Assembly (NCBI RefSeq): GCF_949987515.2
Contig: NC_082698.1
Location: 27,308,070-27,372,069, forward strand
Origin: Delphinus delphis
Lineage: Eukaryota > Chordata > Mammalia > Artiodactyla > Delphinidae
Direction: 5' to 3'
Length of the DNA stretch: 64,000 bases
Shown: positions 1-14,400 of the stretch, in pieces
How positions within the stretch are numbered: position 1 is the stretch's first letter
How the letters are laid out: the number at the start of each line of letters is the position of its first letter
Notes under the pieces: model-generated
Told to the model about the DNA's origin: nothing
Seen by the model: the letters and a program-made list of their open reading frames with translations, nothing else
Database searches by the model: none
Made by a program: the position numbers and the translations under genes

Positions 1-480
1 ACCCCCTCTAGGGTTTGAATCAAACCTGAGCTCTAGCCATGATCTGGCCTGATCCTCCCTCTCTCATCCGTGACAGTATTGATACGGGCCCAAGAATAAG
101 ACCAAAATGATGAGGGCCACAGGGTCATAGGTAACTGAGTATCACATGTGCCTAAGAATCTGAGCTCTGGAGGAGCAGGCAGTGGGGGAATAGGCAGATG
201 AGCACTGGCCTGAGAGGGAACAGGATTAAAGTAGCTGCCGTTATTTAACTGAAGGGACCCTGGGAAAGACATGTCATCCCTCTTCTCAGAATTCCCCAAA
301 GCTCAGTTTGGCACTTCATCATATACAGTCTCGTAGTTTGTGCGGTTGTGTGTGACTGCAGACCGCTAGACAGCAGGGCCCACGTCACACTTCCACCACC
401 CCAGCACTCTGTAAATAGGATGTGTGTATATGTGGAAGGGGAGATAGCTGGGGAGAGATGTTTATATTAAAGTATACACA

Positions 481-583
481 GGGAATTCCCTGGCAGTCCA
501 GTGGTTAGGACTCTGCACTTCCACTGCAGGGGGCATAGGTTTCATCCCTGGTTGGGGAACTAAGATTCCAAGATAAATAAAAT
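481..583 (+). mobile_element. CHR SINE, short type, truncated
   Basis: 'gggaattccctggcagtcca' through 'ttggggaactaagattccaa', then an aaataaaat tail. Confidence 0.8.
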
Positions 584-1766
584 GTACACAAACTTTTACA
601 AAGAGTGTCCAACTTCTTTCTTTCATCGTAGCCTCATTCCACCCTGAGGGATTAATAGCCCTATTTTATAGATTGGAAAACAGGCTCTAAGGGGTTAAGC
701 AACTTGCCTTGAAATCAGGACTGGAAAAGCCTGAGAAGAGGGAAGCAGGGTAAACCTGAAGGGGAATTGTCAAAGCAAAGGCAGAAGTGTGCAAGTTTGT
801 GCACAGATGAGTGTTGGGGGAGTAGGCAGAAGGGAAGGGGCATGAAAGAGGAAAGTGAGTTTGATTTGATGAGATGAGAAGGTTCCTAGTAAGAAACAGA
901 AGGGAAAAGTCAGCAAGTAGTGCAGAAAAGACTGCAGAAAAAAATCCTCAAAAAGAGCTGACAGATTGAGTAAGGAAGTCCAAGCTGGGAAGACCAGGAG
1001 AGACATGGCTATGAAAAATAAATCTGCAGTCCTTGTGGGAAAGTGGGTTGGGGGACAGTAGAGGGAAGGCAGGAAGACTGCTAGCCCCATGGTACCAGAC
1101 AGGAGAGAAATTAAACTGCAGGGGTCCAGTGGACTAAGGGACACAGCTCCTCATGTTCTCACAGAACTCAGTGCCAACCTCAGATACCTCAGGAGGTGGC
1201 AAGAAGGCCAAAGTGACCTGGTGGTCATCCCACTTGTGTACACTCTACGAGGCAAGCCTTTCTCCTCTAAGGAGGTCTCAACCTATGTCTCCTCTCAGGT
1301 GGCATATCCAGAGCTGTATCTGCCTGGCAAGTTGGAAGTGGTCCTAAGCTCTGCCTCTGCACTGTATGGCTTCCCCTTTCTTTGCCCTGAGCTCTAGAAC
1401 AAGGGAGCCAGGCCAAGGGAATTCTCTTCCAGGCCCCTTTGCCTAATAACCGAAAATATTTTCACCTGGATTTCAGAAAGTAAGATTCATGAGAGCTGTT
1501 TATGTTGTTTACCTAAAAAGAGTGCTTAGCATGCAGTAGGTACTTAACAGTTGTTGAATGGACATAGTAAATGAGGTAATCTAAAAATGAGATTACCAAA
1601 TTCCTGACTGCAAAGGATGCAGCAAATTATTAATTGGGTTATATAAAAGTGAACTATGTACAACTATGGCTTTATGTATTCCAGAAACAGGAAACAACAA
1701 GCTAAAAATCTGACTGGAGAATCCAATGCAAGAGGAAGAAAGGAAGAAATCAGTTTAAAAACTAGA

Positions 1767-1995
1767 GCTTCCCTGGTGGCGCAGTGGTTGAGAGTCCGCC
1801 TGACGATGCAGGTGACACGGGTTCGTGCCCCAGTCCGGGAAGATCCCACATGCCGCGGAGCGGCTGGGCCCGTGAGCCATGGCCACTGAGCCTGGCGTCT
1901 GGAGCCTGTGCTCTGCAACGGGAGAGGCCACAACAGTGAGAGGCCTGCGTACCGCAAAAAAAAAAACCCACAAAAAACAAACAAAAAAAACAACC
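1767..1995 (+). mobile_element. CHR SINE, long type
   Basis: 'gcttccctggtggcgcagtg' to 'gaggcctgcgtaccgc', then an A-rich tail. Confidence 0.9.
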
Positions 1996-3974
1996 TAGGT
2001 GGGGCAGGGGAAGAATCAGGACATTCCAGATACTTAACCATCCCCACTCCCAAACAAATATTACTAAACACATGTCCAAAATGAAGAAAAAGCCATTTTA
2101 ATAACAGACACATACATTCATAGGACTTAAAACAAGATGTAAATAGTATAAAATTAAAAAAAAAGAGGAAAGAAAAAGGAAATCTGCATTTACTTGTAAA
2201 CTTCATAAAAGCTGGTGGATTAACTGGCTGATAGGATTGCCCAGGGAAAACAAACACACAGATAAGGAGGTGCACCAACACTGTTAATGAATAAGAAATA
2301 ACTGCAGATCATGCTCTATATGCCCAAGCCACCTGTACCCTAACTTGTCTCCTTAGAGACAAACCAGAACAGTCCTCCCCTAATTCTCCAACTCAGTCAC
2401 TTGTTAATGGGTCACCTCTTAAATTTTTGTTTTTTTAAATTTGAAAACTACTCTTGGTTTAAAGACTCCACACATTATTACTGGCCAGTCCCCACCAACT
2501 ATACTTGTTTTGACAGAAATAAAAATACAAATGCTCCAACTGAGCCTGGATGACAACACACCATTTTCTTTTACATCTGGGGAGATTTTTGTGAAGTCCA
2601 AAGCAAGCTATTACTTGTACTTCAAAACAAAAACAAAATGCCAGCCTTCTAAAAGGTGACAAAGGCACCACTGCCCTCAGGAGATAGACAGAAAATGTAC
2701 AAATGCTGTTACTTTACTGCTACATAGATGCATTTTGTGCATGGAAAGCCTCTTCATTTAACTTGATATACCCAAAAGAATTATATTTTAGGATAACAAG
2801 AAAAGCAGTTTAGAAAAGGCAAACAGTTACACACAGAAGCATAAACACAAGTACCTTATTTTTCAGCTTGCAATAAGGGTAATAAGTTTGACATACATAT
2901 CCAGAAAATTAGACAAGGTGATTTTTGGCACAGTAATATTGCCAAACACACCACCACTCAGTGCAAGCTTTGTTTGCCAAGTCCAAAAAAGTGGCCTGAC
3001 ATTCTCTGTGCAATGAACGTATTCTCCCCCACTACCATCCCATTCACTGGGCAACAGCAGCAGGAGGGAGACAAAGCATGGGGACTCAGAGGGAAAAGGA
3101 TAATACTTAATTTGGGAGAAAAACCATGGGCTAATTGTGCTAAAGAGACTCACAAAAATTTTTGAGAACCCCAATGCAAATACTGGCTGGAATATGACCT
3201 GGAGACTAAAGACACCTACCAAAGTCATAAATACAAGGGTCCCAACTGATGTTTGGCCATTGATTTTAAAGGGACAGATGAAGTATTTTTCTCTAATGGA
3301 GAAAGACAATTAAAAATAGAGACTTTTCTTATTGGAACTGCTAAATAAAAATGTATCAAAGTGGTTTTAAATTTGATGGGCAGTTATCTGTTGAAACTGC
3401 AATACAAAAGGGTCACTCAAAAAAAAAAACCTGAATAACCCACTTGTCCCCCTGTCAATGTACACAATTAGAAAATATTTACACACTGTAATTACAAGCA
3501 ATATAAGCAGTATTTTATACTTTGAGATATTGTACACTTTACACAATGCAAAATGAGAAAAATATGGACACTTATAAAATTACACACAAATAATGTATCT
3601 ACAAAGTATTAAATTACAGAGAGTGAAAGCCCCCATTGTTGGGCAGATAGATGCCAGAGTTTCAAGCTTCTGTCAATATAACTCTTTGTATCTATCTCAT
3701 TAACCATAAGTGGCATTTTCTAACAATACCCTTGAGAGGTAGTATCAAGATAATAATATTCTTACCAGTAAACTCAACACAGAATAAAACTTTTGTTGGT
3801 CTGACTCTTGAAGCCTCATTCAGCCTGGGTTCTTGGGAACTGGATTAACTTAGTCTTCCCTATAAAATCTCCAACTGCTCAATGCTTGACATGGGCTCAA
3901 AAGTTACTGATACTATTTTAAATGATAAATTTAAGATAAAATGGTTTTTACTCCTAAGCCTCAATTTAGAGGTA

Positions 3975-4573
3975 GAAAGCTAGTTTTCAAAATTTATTTT
4001 CTCCCCTCTCAAACCCATTTAAACGTCAAGACCAATTCCCTTCCCCTCCATCATCCTTCCCCCACAATTGGAGGAAGCAGAGTGCTCAGGAGAGCAGTGT
4101 CATCCAAGTCAATATTGAAAGAAAGGAAAACAAAGCTGGCATTATCTTTCAAGAAACAAACCCTCCTAAAAGGGACAGTCAACAAAAGAATTTTTCAGTT
4201 AGCTAGTAAGAGGCTATTACTACCAAAGGCTTCAAAAGGCCCTTAGGCTAAGACCAGCATGTGCACTTCTACTAACCCTCCACCATTTAAACCAAAGGAT
4301 GGCTTTCCAGTGTTTAAGAATTTAGAGCAGCTGTGGTTTTCAAGTGCAACAAATTTAAAATACAAGCACACATGCGCACACAAATACACACGCGTGCGTA
4401 GTGTACCAAAGAATAAATGCCATTCAGGTCTCTGCCAAGGTTATATACTCATGAAAGTAAGGTTTTTGGAAACTTGTCCAGATCTTTAAGCTTTTACAAT
4501 ATAGACTTCTGTAATATGGCTACAAAGGGCCAGAATTCTAAGATTTAGCCAAGATTCTAAAATTTAACCAGTA

Positions 4574-4637
<64 letters not shown>

Positions 4638-5384
4638 GCACTTAAAGAAAATCCAAAACAAACTGCATATGTATGTTTTGGAATAAAAACAGAGCCACTA
4701 TTTTATAGCTTAAACTCTTCCCCTTAAGGGGATCTGACAATATACCAAACTTCTGTTTCTCAACTGTTTGTTTCGATGTATTTTAAAAACCCAACAGATT
4801 TATAATCTTGAATAGCCAAGAAAAATACATGGATTAAAACCCGCCAGTGGTTTGCAGGAGTAACAGAAGAGATTTATCCTTTCTATTAGTAAACTCAGTT
4901 CTAAGTGTTCCCTTTGAGTCGTAAAATAACCAAGATGGAAAATTAAACCAAACTGGAACTTGATCTTGGTTTCCATGTCCATCTCCTCAAGTTCATCCAA
5001 ACCCTTTCTTCCATCCTTTCTGTGATTATCCAAGTGCCGCAAATACAATCCAAACAAACAAACAAAAAAGATAACTGGCTTAAAATTTAACAAGAGTTAA
5101 CAGGGGAAGGTTAGACATGCAACTATCAGCTGCTTCCACCCCTCCCCTCTTGTTATGGGATTCTGCTCTTTTAAAAGGCTGGTTGCCTTTTTAAGCGGAT
5201 CGCATTTCGTATCTGCTTCAGAAATGGCAATTTCTTCATTACCAGCTTCATACTAGATATTCAAGTAGCACATTTGCTGAACATTTTCTTGGCCTTCCAC
5301 TGGGTTCTGTACTACTTTCTACTCCTTTAGGAAAGACTCTTATTGAATTTCTCTTGGTTCATAATTTTGCTGCTGAAACTCCTG
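3975..5384 (-). other. SLF2: probable SLF2 3'UTR
   Basis: Single-copy sequence directly after the SLF2 stop. On the minus strand, AATAAA (plus-strand TTTATT at 3993-3998) is the only canonical poly(A) signal I found between about 2.0 kb and the stop, giving a 3'UTR of about 1.4 kb. An ATTAAA variant at 2097-2102 could give a longer form of about 3.3 kb. The (TA)n(CA)n tract at 4583-4637 would lie within it. The true end cannot be fixed from sequence. Confidence 0.4.
4583..4637. repeat. (TA)n(CA)n(TA)n microsatellite
   Basis: Mixed dinucleotide tract in the probable SLF2 3'UTR. The two TA arms can pair as a hairpin. Confidence 0.9.
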
Positions 5385-5420
5385 TTAAGAATCTGGTACC
5401 CAGAAGTCATGAAGCTGCCC
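5385..5420 (-). CDS. SLF2: SLF2 last coding exon 20 (residues 1154-1164 and stop)
   Basis: The coding part is 36 nt, cttttctag|GGGCAGCTTC to GATTCTTAA. It encodes [11 protein letters not shown] and the stop, matching the human SLF2 C-terminus. The exon runs on into the 3'UTR at lower coordinates. Confidence 0.94.
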   Translation of the reverse strand, partial: GQLHDFWVPDS

Positions 5421-8400
5421 CTAGAAAAGGGAAGGGGGAAAAAAACAGAATAAAGGAAAATCAGATTATGAATTAATCCTTATAAAACCACTAATCATCA
5501 GACAATGCGCTTTGATAATGAAAGTAATAAAGTTTTGATATTATAAATTGCTCTGAAAATTTACAGTAATCAGATTCAAGTTTCACATTTTATAGTCTAA
5601 AAATTTTTAAAAAGTATAAATAAGTACAAGATGTTTTCCTCAGTAACACACACATGTGGAGCGACATATTTAAAAAGATTAAGTAAAAAGTTAAGCTGAT
5701 TTTTAAAATATTTATTTATTTGGCAGTGCCAGGTCTTAGTTGCGGCATGTGGGATCTTTTTTAGTTGCGGCATGCGGGATCTAGTTCCCTGACCAGGGAT
5801 CAAACCCGGAGCCCCTGCATTGGGAGTGTGGAGTCTTAACCACTGCACCACCAGGGAAGTCCCTGTTAAGCTGATTAATATAAAGTTTTGGTATTAAATT
5901 CTTTTCTGTTTTAATGTTACATGAACAAAAATGGCAAGCCTAAAAAAAAAGTCTACTGAGATTAAAAACTAAAACAAGAACAACAAAATGTTAACTTAAG
6001 ATTTCTCAAAGACTTCTCTATCTTATGAAGAACACCAACAGCAAAAGAGCCAAAGTGTCATAACACAGTGAGACCGATTTTCTTAACTAATCTTCAGTGT
6101 TCCTGCTACTTTTATATAAAATATAAGCAACTTCTAGGCCCTATCTAATGAAAGTATGGTCCCCGGATCAACAGCATTGGCATCAGTCTGAGAACCTGTT
6201 AGGAATGCAGAATATCTCAGGCTACACTCCAGATCTATTAAATCAAAATCCGTATTTCAACAAGTTCCTTATTGAAGCCTATGTACATTAAAATTTGAGA
6301 AGCAGGGAATTCCCTGGCAGTACAGCAGTTAGGCCTCTGTGCTTTCACTGCTGAGGGCACAGGTTCAATCCCTGGTCTGGGAACTAAGATCTCACAAGCC
6401 ACATGGCATGGCCAAATTAAAAATAAATAAATAAAATTTGAGAAGCATTTTCGACAATCCCATATTAGTTGGTTTGTAAATAAGCAGGATGGCAAACTTA
6501 ATATCAGGTGTTTAAACAATGCTCCTCTTAAGGAAAGTCTCCTTAGATATAACACCAAAACCCTAAGTGACAAAAGAAAAAAAAAGATAAAACCGAACTT
6601 CATCATAACGAAAAACTTCTGTTCTACAAATAATATCATCAAAACAATAAAAGACAACATACAGGATGGGAGAAAATACCTGCAAATTATATACCTAATG
6701 AGGGACTTATATTTAGAACACATGGAAAATTCTTACAATTAGAAAATTTAAAAATGGGCAAAGGATTTGAACAGACATTTCTTCAAAGAAGCTATATGAG
6801 TGGCCAATAAACACATAAAAAGATGCTCAACATCATTAGTTATTAGGGAAATGCAAATTAAAATCACAATGACATTCCATGTCCAACCCCCTACTATGAC
6901 TATATCAAAAAGACAGATAATAACAAGTGTTGGCAAGAACGTGGAGAAATCAGAAACCTCACACATTCTGGTGGGAATGTAAAACAGTGAAGCCACTTTG
7001 GAAAACAGTCTGGCAGTTCCTCAAAACATTTAACACAGAATTACTATATGATCCAACAATCCCACTCCCAGGTATATGCCCAAAATGTTTTCATTTGAAA
7101 TCATACATTTACACCAAAACCTATATACAAATGTTCATGGAAGCATTACTCATAACAGCCAGGAAGTGGAAACAACTCAGATGTCCATTTAATAAGTAGA
7201 TATATAAAATGTGGTATATCCATAATGAAATATTATTTGGCAATAGAAAGGACATACAACATGCTACAATACGGATTAACTTAACATTATGTTACATAGA
7301 AGAAGCCAGTCATAAAAGACTACATCATATATGATTCCATTTGTATGAAATATAAAAAACAGGCAACTCTATACAGACAGAAAGTGGATTAGTGGTTGCC
7401 TAGGGCGTGGAGTGGGGACAGGAGTGCAGGTGGTTGGGAATGAGAAGTGACTGCTAATAGGTATGTGATCTCTTTTTGGAGTGACAAAAATGTTCTAAAG
7501 TTAGATTGTGGTGATGACTGCACAACTCTGTGCATATACTAAAAAATACTGTACACTTTGGGTGAAATGAATGATATGTGAATTTTATCTTAATAAAGAT
7601 ATTAAGAAAAATACTCCACGAGAAATAACCTCCATTTGATGCAGTGTAACATTTTAAAATGGGGTCAAACACCTTTGGAAATAAATTAATGAATATAAGA
7701 GCAAACAGAAATTTAAAAACCATACATAAAATATTATACTGGGGTTTTCAGTTCATTTTAGGATACCTAGAAGCAAGTGCTCTGTCATGATTTTTTTTAA
7801 CAGTATGAAGAAATAACATTTAGCAAAACTACTGAGAATAAATGAAACTGTTTAATAAAACGACACCTGAGTAGGTCGACAGTTCTGGATTATTTCCTGC
7901 CATTTTCCATGTATCCTGGCAACCAAGTCTTTTACCTTAAAAATATCAAGAAGGGGAAAAGGGATCAGAGCAAAACAATTTAATGCTTGATACAAAAGAC
8001 CTGATAGCTGTGACAGACCCACACCCAACAACTCAATGTGGTTTCTGTTAAGAAAGAGAGAATAAACTCCTCAACTTCTGGAGGGGCTTTCAAGTCATAG
8101 TGATTACTAAGACCTTCCTTCATCACCATATCTAAAATACTGAATGCTTAGGACTCCATTTTCCCATTAGTTACTAACGATCATCCAGAAAAACACACTC
8201 CCTGCCTTCAAGACACTTATATTTTCAACTTGCTGTCTTTTGAACACCCAAAAGGGAAGCTGAAGAGTGGCCTTTGTTACAGGACCCAAAGCTTTGGCTG
8301 TTCCCTGCCTTCCAAGTTCTATTTGAAAGACTCAAGGCCACAAAAAAAGGGTTGTCATCTGTTCCTTTTCACACTATTACAAGATCCAAAATTCAATGTT

Positions 8401-11400
8401 AAGCCTCTCTAGGTTTTTGCAAAGTACAGTGGACTCTTGAACAACGCGGGGGTTAGTGGTGCCAAGACGCCGCACAGCAGAAAATCATACTGCTCTCTCT
8501 GCCTCAAAAACAAAGAAAGTGATAAATGACTTACCCAAGGGCAGGAAGCTAAAATGGTTTGGACAGAATCAGTACTCAAATCCGTGTTGTTCAAAGGGAG
8601 ACTACACTATGAATCCTCTTCTTTTTTTTTTTAGCAGTACGCGGGCCTCTCTCACTGTTGTGGCCTCTCTCGTTGCAGAGCACAGGCTCCGGATGTGCAG
8701 GCTCAGTGGCCATGGCTCACGGGCCTAGCCGCTCCGCGGCATGTGGGATCTTCCCGGACTGGGGCACGAACCCGTGTCCCCTGCATCGGCAGGCGGACTC
8801 TCAACCACTGTGCCACCAGGGAAGCCCCTATGAATCCTCTTTAAATACCTGATCTATTCCTGTATTTGGAGGTTTAGCAAGTCTCTGTGTGAAACTCCTA
8901 CCATATTAGAGATTCTCAGTTAGTTCCTGGACATAATTGCTTGACAAAATGTTTTATTTAATTAAATTAATTTATTTATTTGGTCGTGCCACACGGCATG
9001 TGGGATCTTAGTTCCCTGACCAGGGATCGCACCCACGCCCTCCGCAGTGGATGCACAGTCTTAACCGCTAGACTGCCTGGGAAGTCCCAACAAAGTGTTT
9101 TAAACAGGTCAGGAATTTTATAGTTGCTTTAAGTTATTTCAAGGTCTGCTTTTTTCTCCATTTAGAGTTCAGCAGATTCAGTTTCTCTAAAACAAGCACC
9201 ACCTTTTTCTACCAGAGGCTTGTGGAGAGGCATGCAATTCATCTATTTCAGCAAGACCATCCCCTGAAAGCAACTGCCACAGACCTCTGTGTCATTCTCT
9301 GCTCTAAGTAAGAGGAGCCCTGGCACCAGTCTATGCCCAGCCTCTTGGCTTTAAGAAACAAAAACCTTGGGTGGTCCTCCTTAGCATGTCTGTCAGCAGT
9401 AGCCACTACCACCAAGTTCTATGGGCCAGTAACTCTAGTTAATGTTCAAAAGAATGTGCTTCTGAAACTACAGTTTCCACTCTAAGGCAAAGAGCTATCC
9501 GCTACATGTATTTGAAAATCTGCAATCTGATACAATTTCATTAGCTGCTCATTTTTGTATTTAACTTAAATCTATTTAAATACAGATACTAAATCTAAAT
9601 GGGAATTGTTGAAATATCTAACCTTTACAGCTAATTAATGTAAAATATAAAGTTACAAAGCTGAAACCTCACATTCAATGACTATCCAAACACAAATGGC
9701 AAGAATGGATCGGCTCTACACTACAAAAGCTAAAAGATGATTTAGAATAAAAAAAATCCTTAGAAGAAAAAGTTTCCAGAAAATCCTGTTATGTTTCAGG
9801 AAAAATCGTCAAATTGTTTTATTAATACCGAAGTTGCTTTCCTAACTCCATACTCATATATTCAGCTTGTCTTAAAATGTATTTGCTTTGAGATTCCCCC
9901 CCCTGCTTTACTTTCAATCTAGCTAGAAGTACTTAGTAGAAGTTAATTTGTTATTAAAGGAGAAAGTCATATTTCTAATCTTATATGTTCCTTCTTAAAG
10001 AGAGGCTTATACGTATTACTCAAGTATTAACGAAACCAAGGTTAAACAAACAAACAAAAAGCTAACAATAAGAAAAACACACACTTACCTTAGTTCTATA
10101 AAACAGTCTTGCATCTTCCCTAATATCACACTTAACATGCTTTTCTAAAGCCCCACAGAGGTGCACAAAGTGTTTCTGTGTAAAACAAATGCAAGGGATG
10201 AAAACAACTCTGAAGCATTACAAATTAACAAAGAAAAGATCATGTAGCTAGGACAGCTAACAATCATTTTAAAAAATCTACCTTAGCAATTTCTGATATT
10301 AACTATCCAACATAATAGCAGTCATATCAGTAAAAAGTACTAACTGCCACAACAATAAGACTGTTATAGTTTATTGCTAGTTAATGCATAAAATATACAC
10401 AAAAATAAAGGTTGTTTTGCTATGTATTAAGGCACATTAATGAAAATTAACCCTGGAATTCAGACTGTGAAGTAGTGCCTAGAAATTTAAGAGTCTTTCC
10501 ATTAACACATTCTCTAATGAAATATTCAAGTAACAGCTAACCTATTTTTTTCTCTATGAACAAAAGGAGGTTTAGTGGTAGTTCCTCGAAAAATTAAGTG
10601 CCCTAAGTTTTAGAAGTGTATAGTCCAAAACAGTCACACTCATATATATATACTAAGGTTGAATATACTAAGGTGAGAATGTAAATGAACATTTTTTGGG
10701 AGGGAAATGTGATAACAACCATTTTTAAATAATTAAAATTTGAAATATTTATAACCTTTGATCTAGCATTTCTACTTCTAGGAATTTACCCTACAGAAAT
10801 GCTTCCAAAGGTTTGTGTTAGCACTGTGTGTAATCACACAGAAAGGAATGTTCATCAATAAACGTTTTGAAATACTACAGTTATGAGATAGACGTGCCAG
10901 TAATTTACAGTGGGGGGAAAAAGAAAGACAAGTTGCAAATAATATGAATAACATGACCTCATTAAAATATAATTATGTTAGTATATGCATAAATTATGGA
11001 GAAATTTATAGGAGGGCACTGGATTATGAAGTCTTTCACTTTCTACCTTATATGGTTTTATAATAATTGAATTTTAAAGCAATAATCATTGATTGTTTTC
11101 TAACCAGAAAAAAATAATTTAAAAATGTAAAGACCATATATAAGAACAGATAGATGACTATGTTAGGTTCCAATCAGGAGAGCAAACAATAGTTCTATGT
11201 ACAGCAGTGTTTATAAAAAGACATGAACCAGTCTTGTGTCCTTCTGATCAGGCCTAAGGAGATACAAAGTTTTAAACAGGGGTTGGATTACCTAAGGTGT
11301 GAAACATGAAGAATTAAACAAGAACTTTCCCCAGGAGTATGGAACATGATAGGACAGGAAGAATAAAATAATTCAAAATGAAAATCTTAATATGGTGAGA

Positions 11401-14400
11401 TAATTTAGAAATGCATATCTGAAGTAGCCTGACTTACCATCAGTTTAATTTTGAAGGCAAACATTATTTCTAAATAAAAAGGAAGTGGAGTGGGAGTAGA
11501 GATGGGAAGAAACCAGCTAAGAGCTAGCCCATTTGGTATCTGGTGATCTTGATATCTTATTAATGTATTACACTACTGCCAAGTTATCACAGTTAAGTCC
11601 CACTCCAGTAAACAGAACTAACATGTGTAGACAAATAATTTTTGTCAGTGACATGGCTGCAAGGTTACTATTACTTCTCTCTTTCCAGTGTACACTCGGA
11701 TTTCTATAGAGAATCCAAAGGTAACTTGATAAAAGTTATTTTATTAAGTTTTCTCCTATATAAAGAATGTTCATTTATTCCATCAATAGTGACACTTATT
11801 AAAAACAAAAAACACTAAAAAATACCTACCCGTTGTCCAGAAGAAAAAGAGTGAGAACAACTAACTTCACCGACTAAATGAAGAAGAATGTAGGTCAGGT
11901 AATATGCCTGGTAGAGAAATGAATAAAATCAACACCCATGAATTAGCTAGAATACATGTCATCCCAGTTTATACATTAGGAAAGCTGCCTAGGAAGGATT
12001 AAGGATTTGCTCAAGTTAACTGAGCTGGTTAGTAAGGAAAAGCCAAGCATTTATCCCAGGTTTCTGATTTCTAACTCAAGTGCATTCCTTTTACCACCTC
12101 ACGACTGCCCTAGTAAAGGGCTACAAAAAATACTCCCAGTATTAAATTACCAACAACCATCCTTTTACCTCAATCCTCAAGTCAACTGAAGAATTTCATG
12201 ACAGTAATAAACAAAAATATCATTCACTATATAATTGTGTTTGCTAGAATGTTATCTAGTCTCTAAACCCAGAAACGTCCATGGTTAAGATCATCTTTTG
12301 AGATGATCTAGCCGTGGATACCTGCTTTTCAAGTTCCAAATGAAGACTATCATCAATAGTGCCATTTGGTTGTTCAGCCCTTTTCTTCAAGACCATTTTC
12401 TTCAACAAATCTGAAGGCTTCATTTGCACAAGATAGCGATGCAAGACTGATATCTATCAAAAGAAAGAGGAGACACTGAATAATTTTTGCCTTCTCTAAT
12501 TTTGCCCCTTTAGCTTCTTATAGTCCAGTGATATTCACTTAACTTAAAAGTCCCCAATTGACCCACCAAGGTCATGTGACTTTTCTGTACTATTAAACTT
12601 CACTGCAATAAAATGAGAGTAAAAAAAAGTCCCCAATTGCTTTAAAGGGATCTTATTTTATTTTTATGGCTGTGCCATGCAGCTTGCAGGATCTTATTTC
12701 TTTGTTCAGGGATTGAACCCAGGCCCCAGCAGTGAAGTGCTAAGCCCTAACCACTGGACCACCAGGGAATTCCCTAAAAGGGATATTAAAGATTTAGTAC
12801 TTGTAATTGAGGATGAAAACTTAAGGAGGAGACCAAATGGCATTACAATAGAGGTCAAAGGGAGGACTTTCTTTGAGAAATTATTTGAAAGGCAGCAGAG
12901 TTGAATCTTCCTCCCTGTGAGTAGCATTACTGAATTCTGAAAAGAATTCTTTTTAAAAATAAATAAATTTATTTATTTATTTATGGCTGCGTTGGGTCTT
13001 TGTCGCTGCACATGGGCTTTTCTCTAGTTGCGGCGAGTCGGGGCAACTCTTCGCTGCAGTGCGTGGGGCTTCTCATTGAGGTGGCTTCTCTTGTTGCGGA
13101 GCACGGGCTCTAAGCACGCGGGCTTCAGTAGTTGTGAAGCACGGGCTTAGCTGCTCCGCGGCATGTGGGATCTTCCTGGACCAGGGCCTGAACCCGTGTC
13201 CCCTGCATTGGTAGGCGGATTCTTAACCACTATGCCACCAGGGAAGTCCAAGAATTCTCTCTTGATGGCAGTAAATATCACTGAAAGGACTGAGAGCTAT
13301 TTGCTAATTACCCTCGTGGCTCAGGTGTGGTCCCCCAAAAAAATCTAAAATGAAATCTACGTCAACTCTACTAATGTAGAAACCAGCTGTCCTTTCAATC
13401 TCTCTGTCTCACAGCACCTTGTGCATACTTCCATCACAGTTCTTGCTACACTGTACCACAATGGTTGCTTAATTCTGTTTCGACCACTACATTATATTTT
13501 CAAGGTCAGAGTCTCTATCTTATTCATTTTTTTTTCTTAATCTGTAGGACCTAACGGATTATCTTGTACTGAACTGCAGTTCAAACAAGAACACCACATC
13601 TAGATCAGGTTCTGTGTTGAGTTTTCAGATTCAACTATGAATAACCCCATTAGTGTTACTATGCTTGTAAAAAGCCTTCAGGACTTCTCAGAGTGGGGTT
13701 TCTATAGGACATGTTTATACACACTCATATACACACTCATACATGATATATTCACTACTGGGCAACCACATTTAAGCTCTATAATTTAAAGACTTTAATA
13801 TTAAAATAGGTACAAGATGAAATTAATGTTTAACAGTTCTACAATTTCTAATCTTGTGATAAAATTACTAACATTGACAAGGTGAACTAATTAAATAATG
13901 TCATATTTATATAGCACATTACGATTTTCCCAGTACTTTTTTTTTTTTTTTAATTTATTTTTGGCTGCATTGGGTCTTCATTGCTGCGCGTAGGCTTTCT
14001 CTAATTGTGGCAAGCGGGGGCTACTCTTCGTTGTAGTGCGTGGGCTTCTCATTGCGGTGGCTTCTCTTGCTGCAAAGCACGGGCTCTAGGTGTGCGGGCT
14101 TCAGTAGTTGCAGCGCACAGACTCAGTAGTCGTGGCGCACAGGCTTAGTTGCTCCATGGCATGTGGGATCTTCCTGGACCAGGGCTCAAACCTGTGTCCC
14201 TTGCATTGGCAGGCAGATTCTTAACCACTGTGCCACCAGGGAAGCCCTTTCCCAGTACTTTTAATACATTAATTCATCTAATTGTCCACAACCATCCTAT
14301 GTGGTAGAGAGTGTGATACTGTCTCTATTTCACACATAAAGAAACTGGGTCTCATTAGTTAAGTACCATGCTAAAGATTACATGAATAGTATTATGCCTG

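Larger units (their letters stand above)
1..3974. other. intergenic, downstream of SLF2
   Basis: Apart from the two SINEs (481, 1767), weak MIR/L2 traces (about 620-730 and 1480-1570) and a mostly single-copy stretch from 2000, nothing coding was recognised. In human SEMA4G lies beyond this end; none of its exons is visible here. Confidence 0.6.

Noticed and set aside
1089..1397. 102-codon plus-strand ORF
   Set aside because: No recognisable family, no promoter or splice context and low coding character; probably chance.
1..1400. Possible SEMA4G 5' exon at the left end
   Set aside because: Expected from human gene order, but no semaphorin coding sequence, CpG island or splice-bounded ORF was found here.
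6927..7199. ORFs in 6.8-7.2 kb and 31.1-31.6 kb
   Set aside because: They fall within L1 ORF2 or 3'UTR fragments with broken frames.
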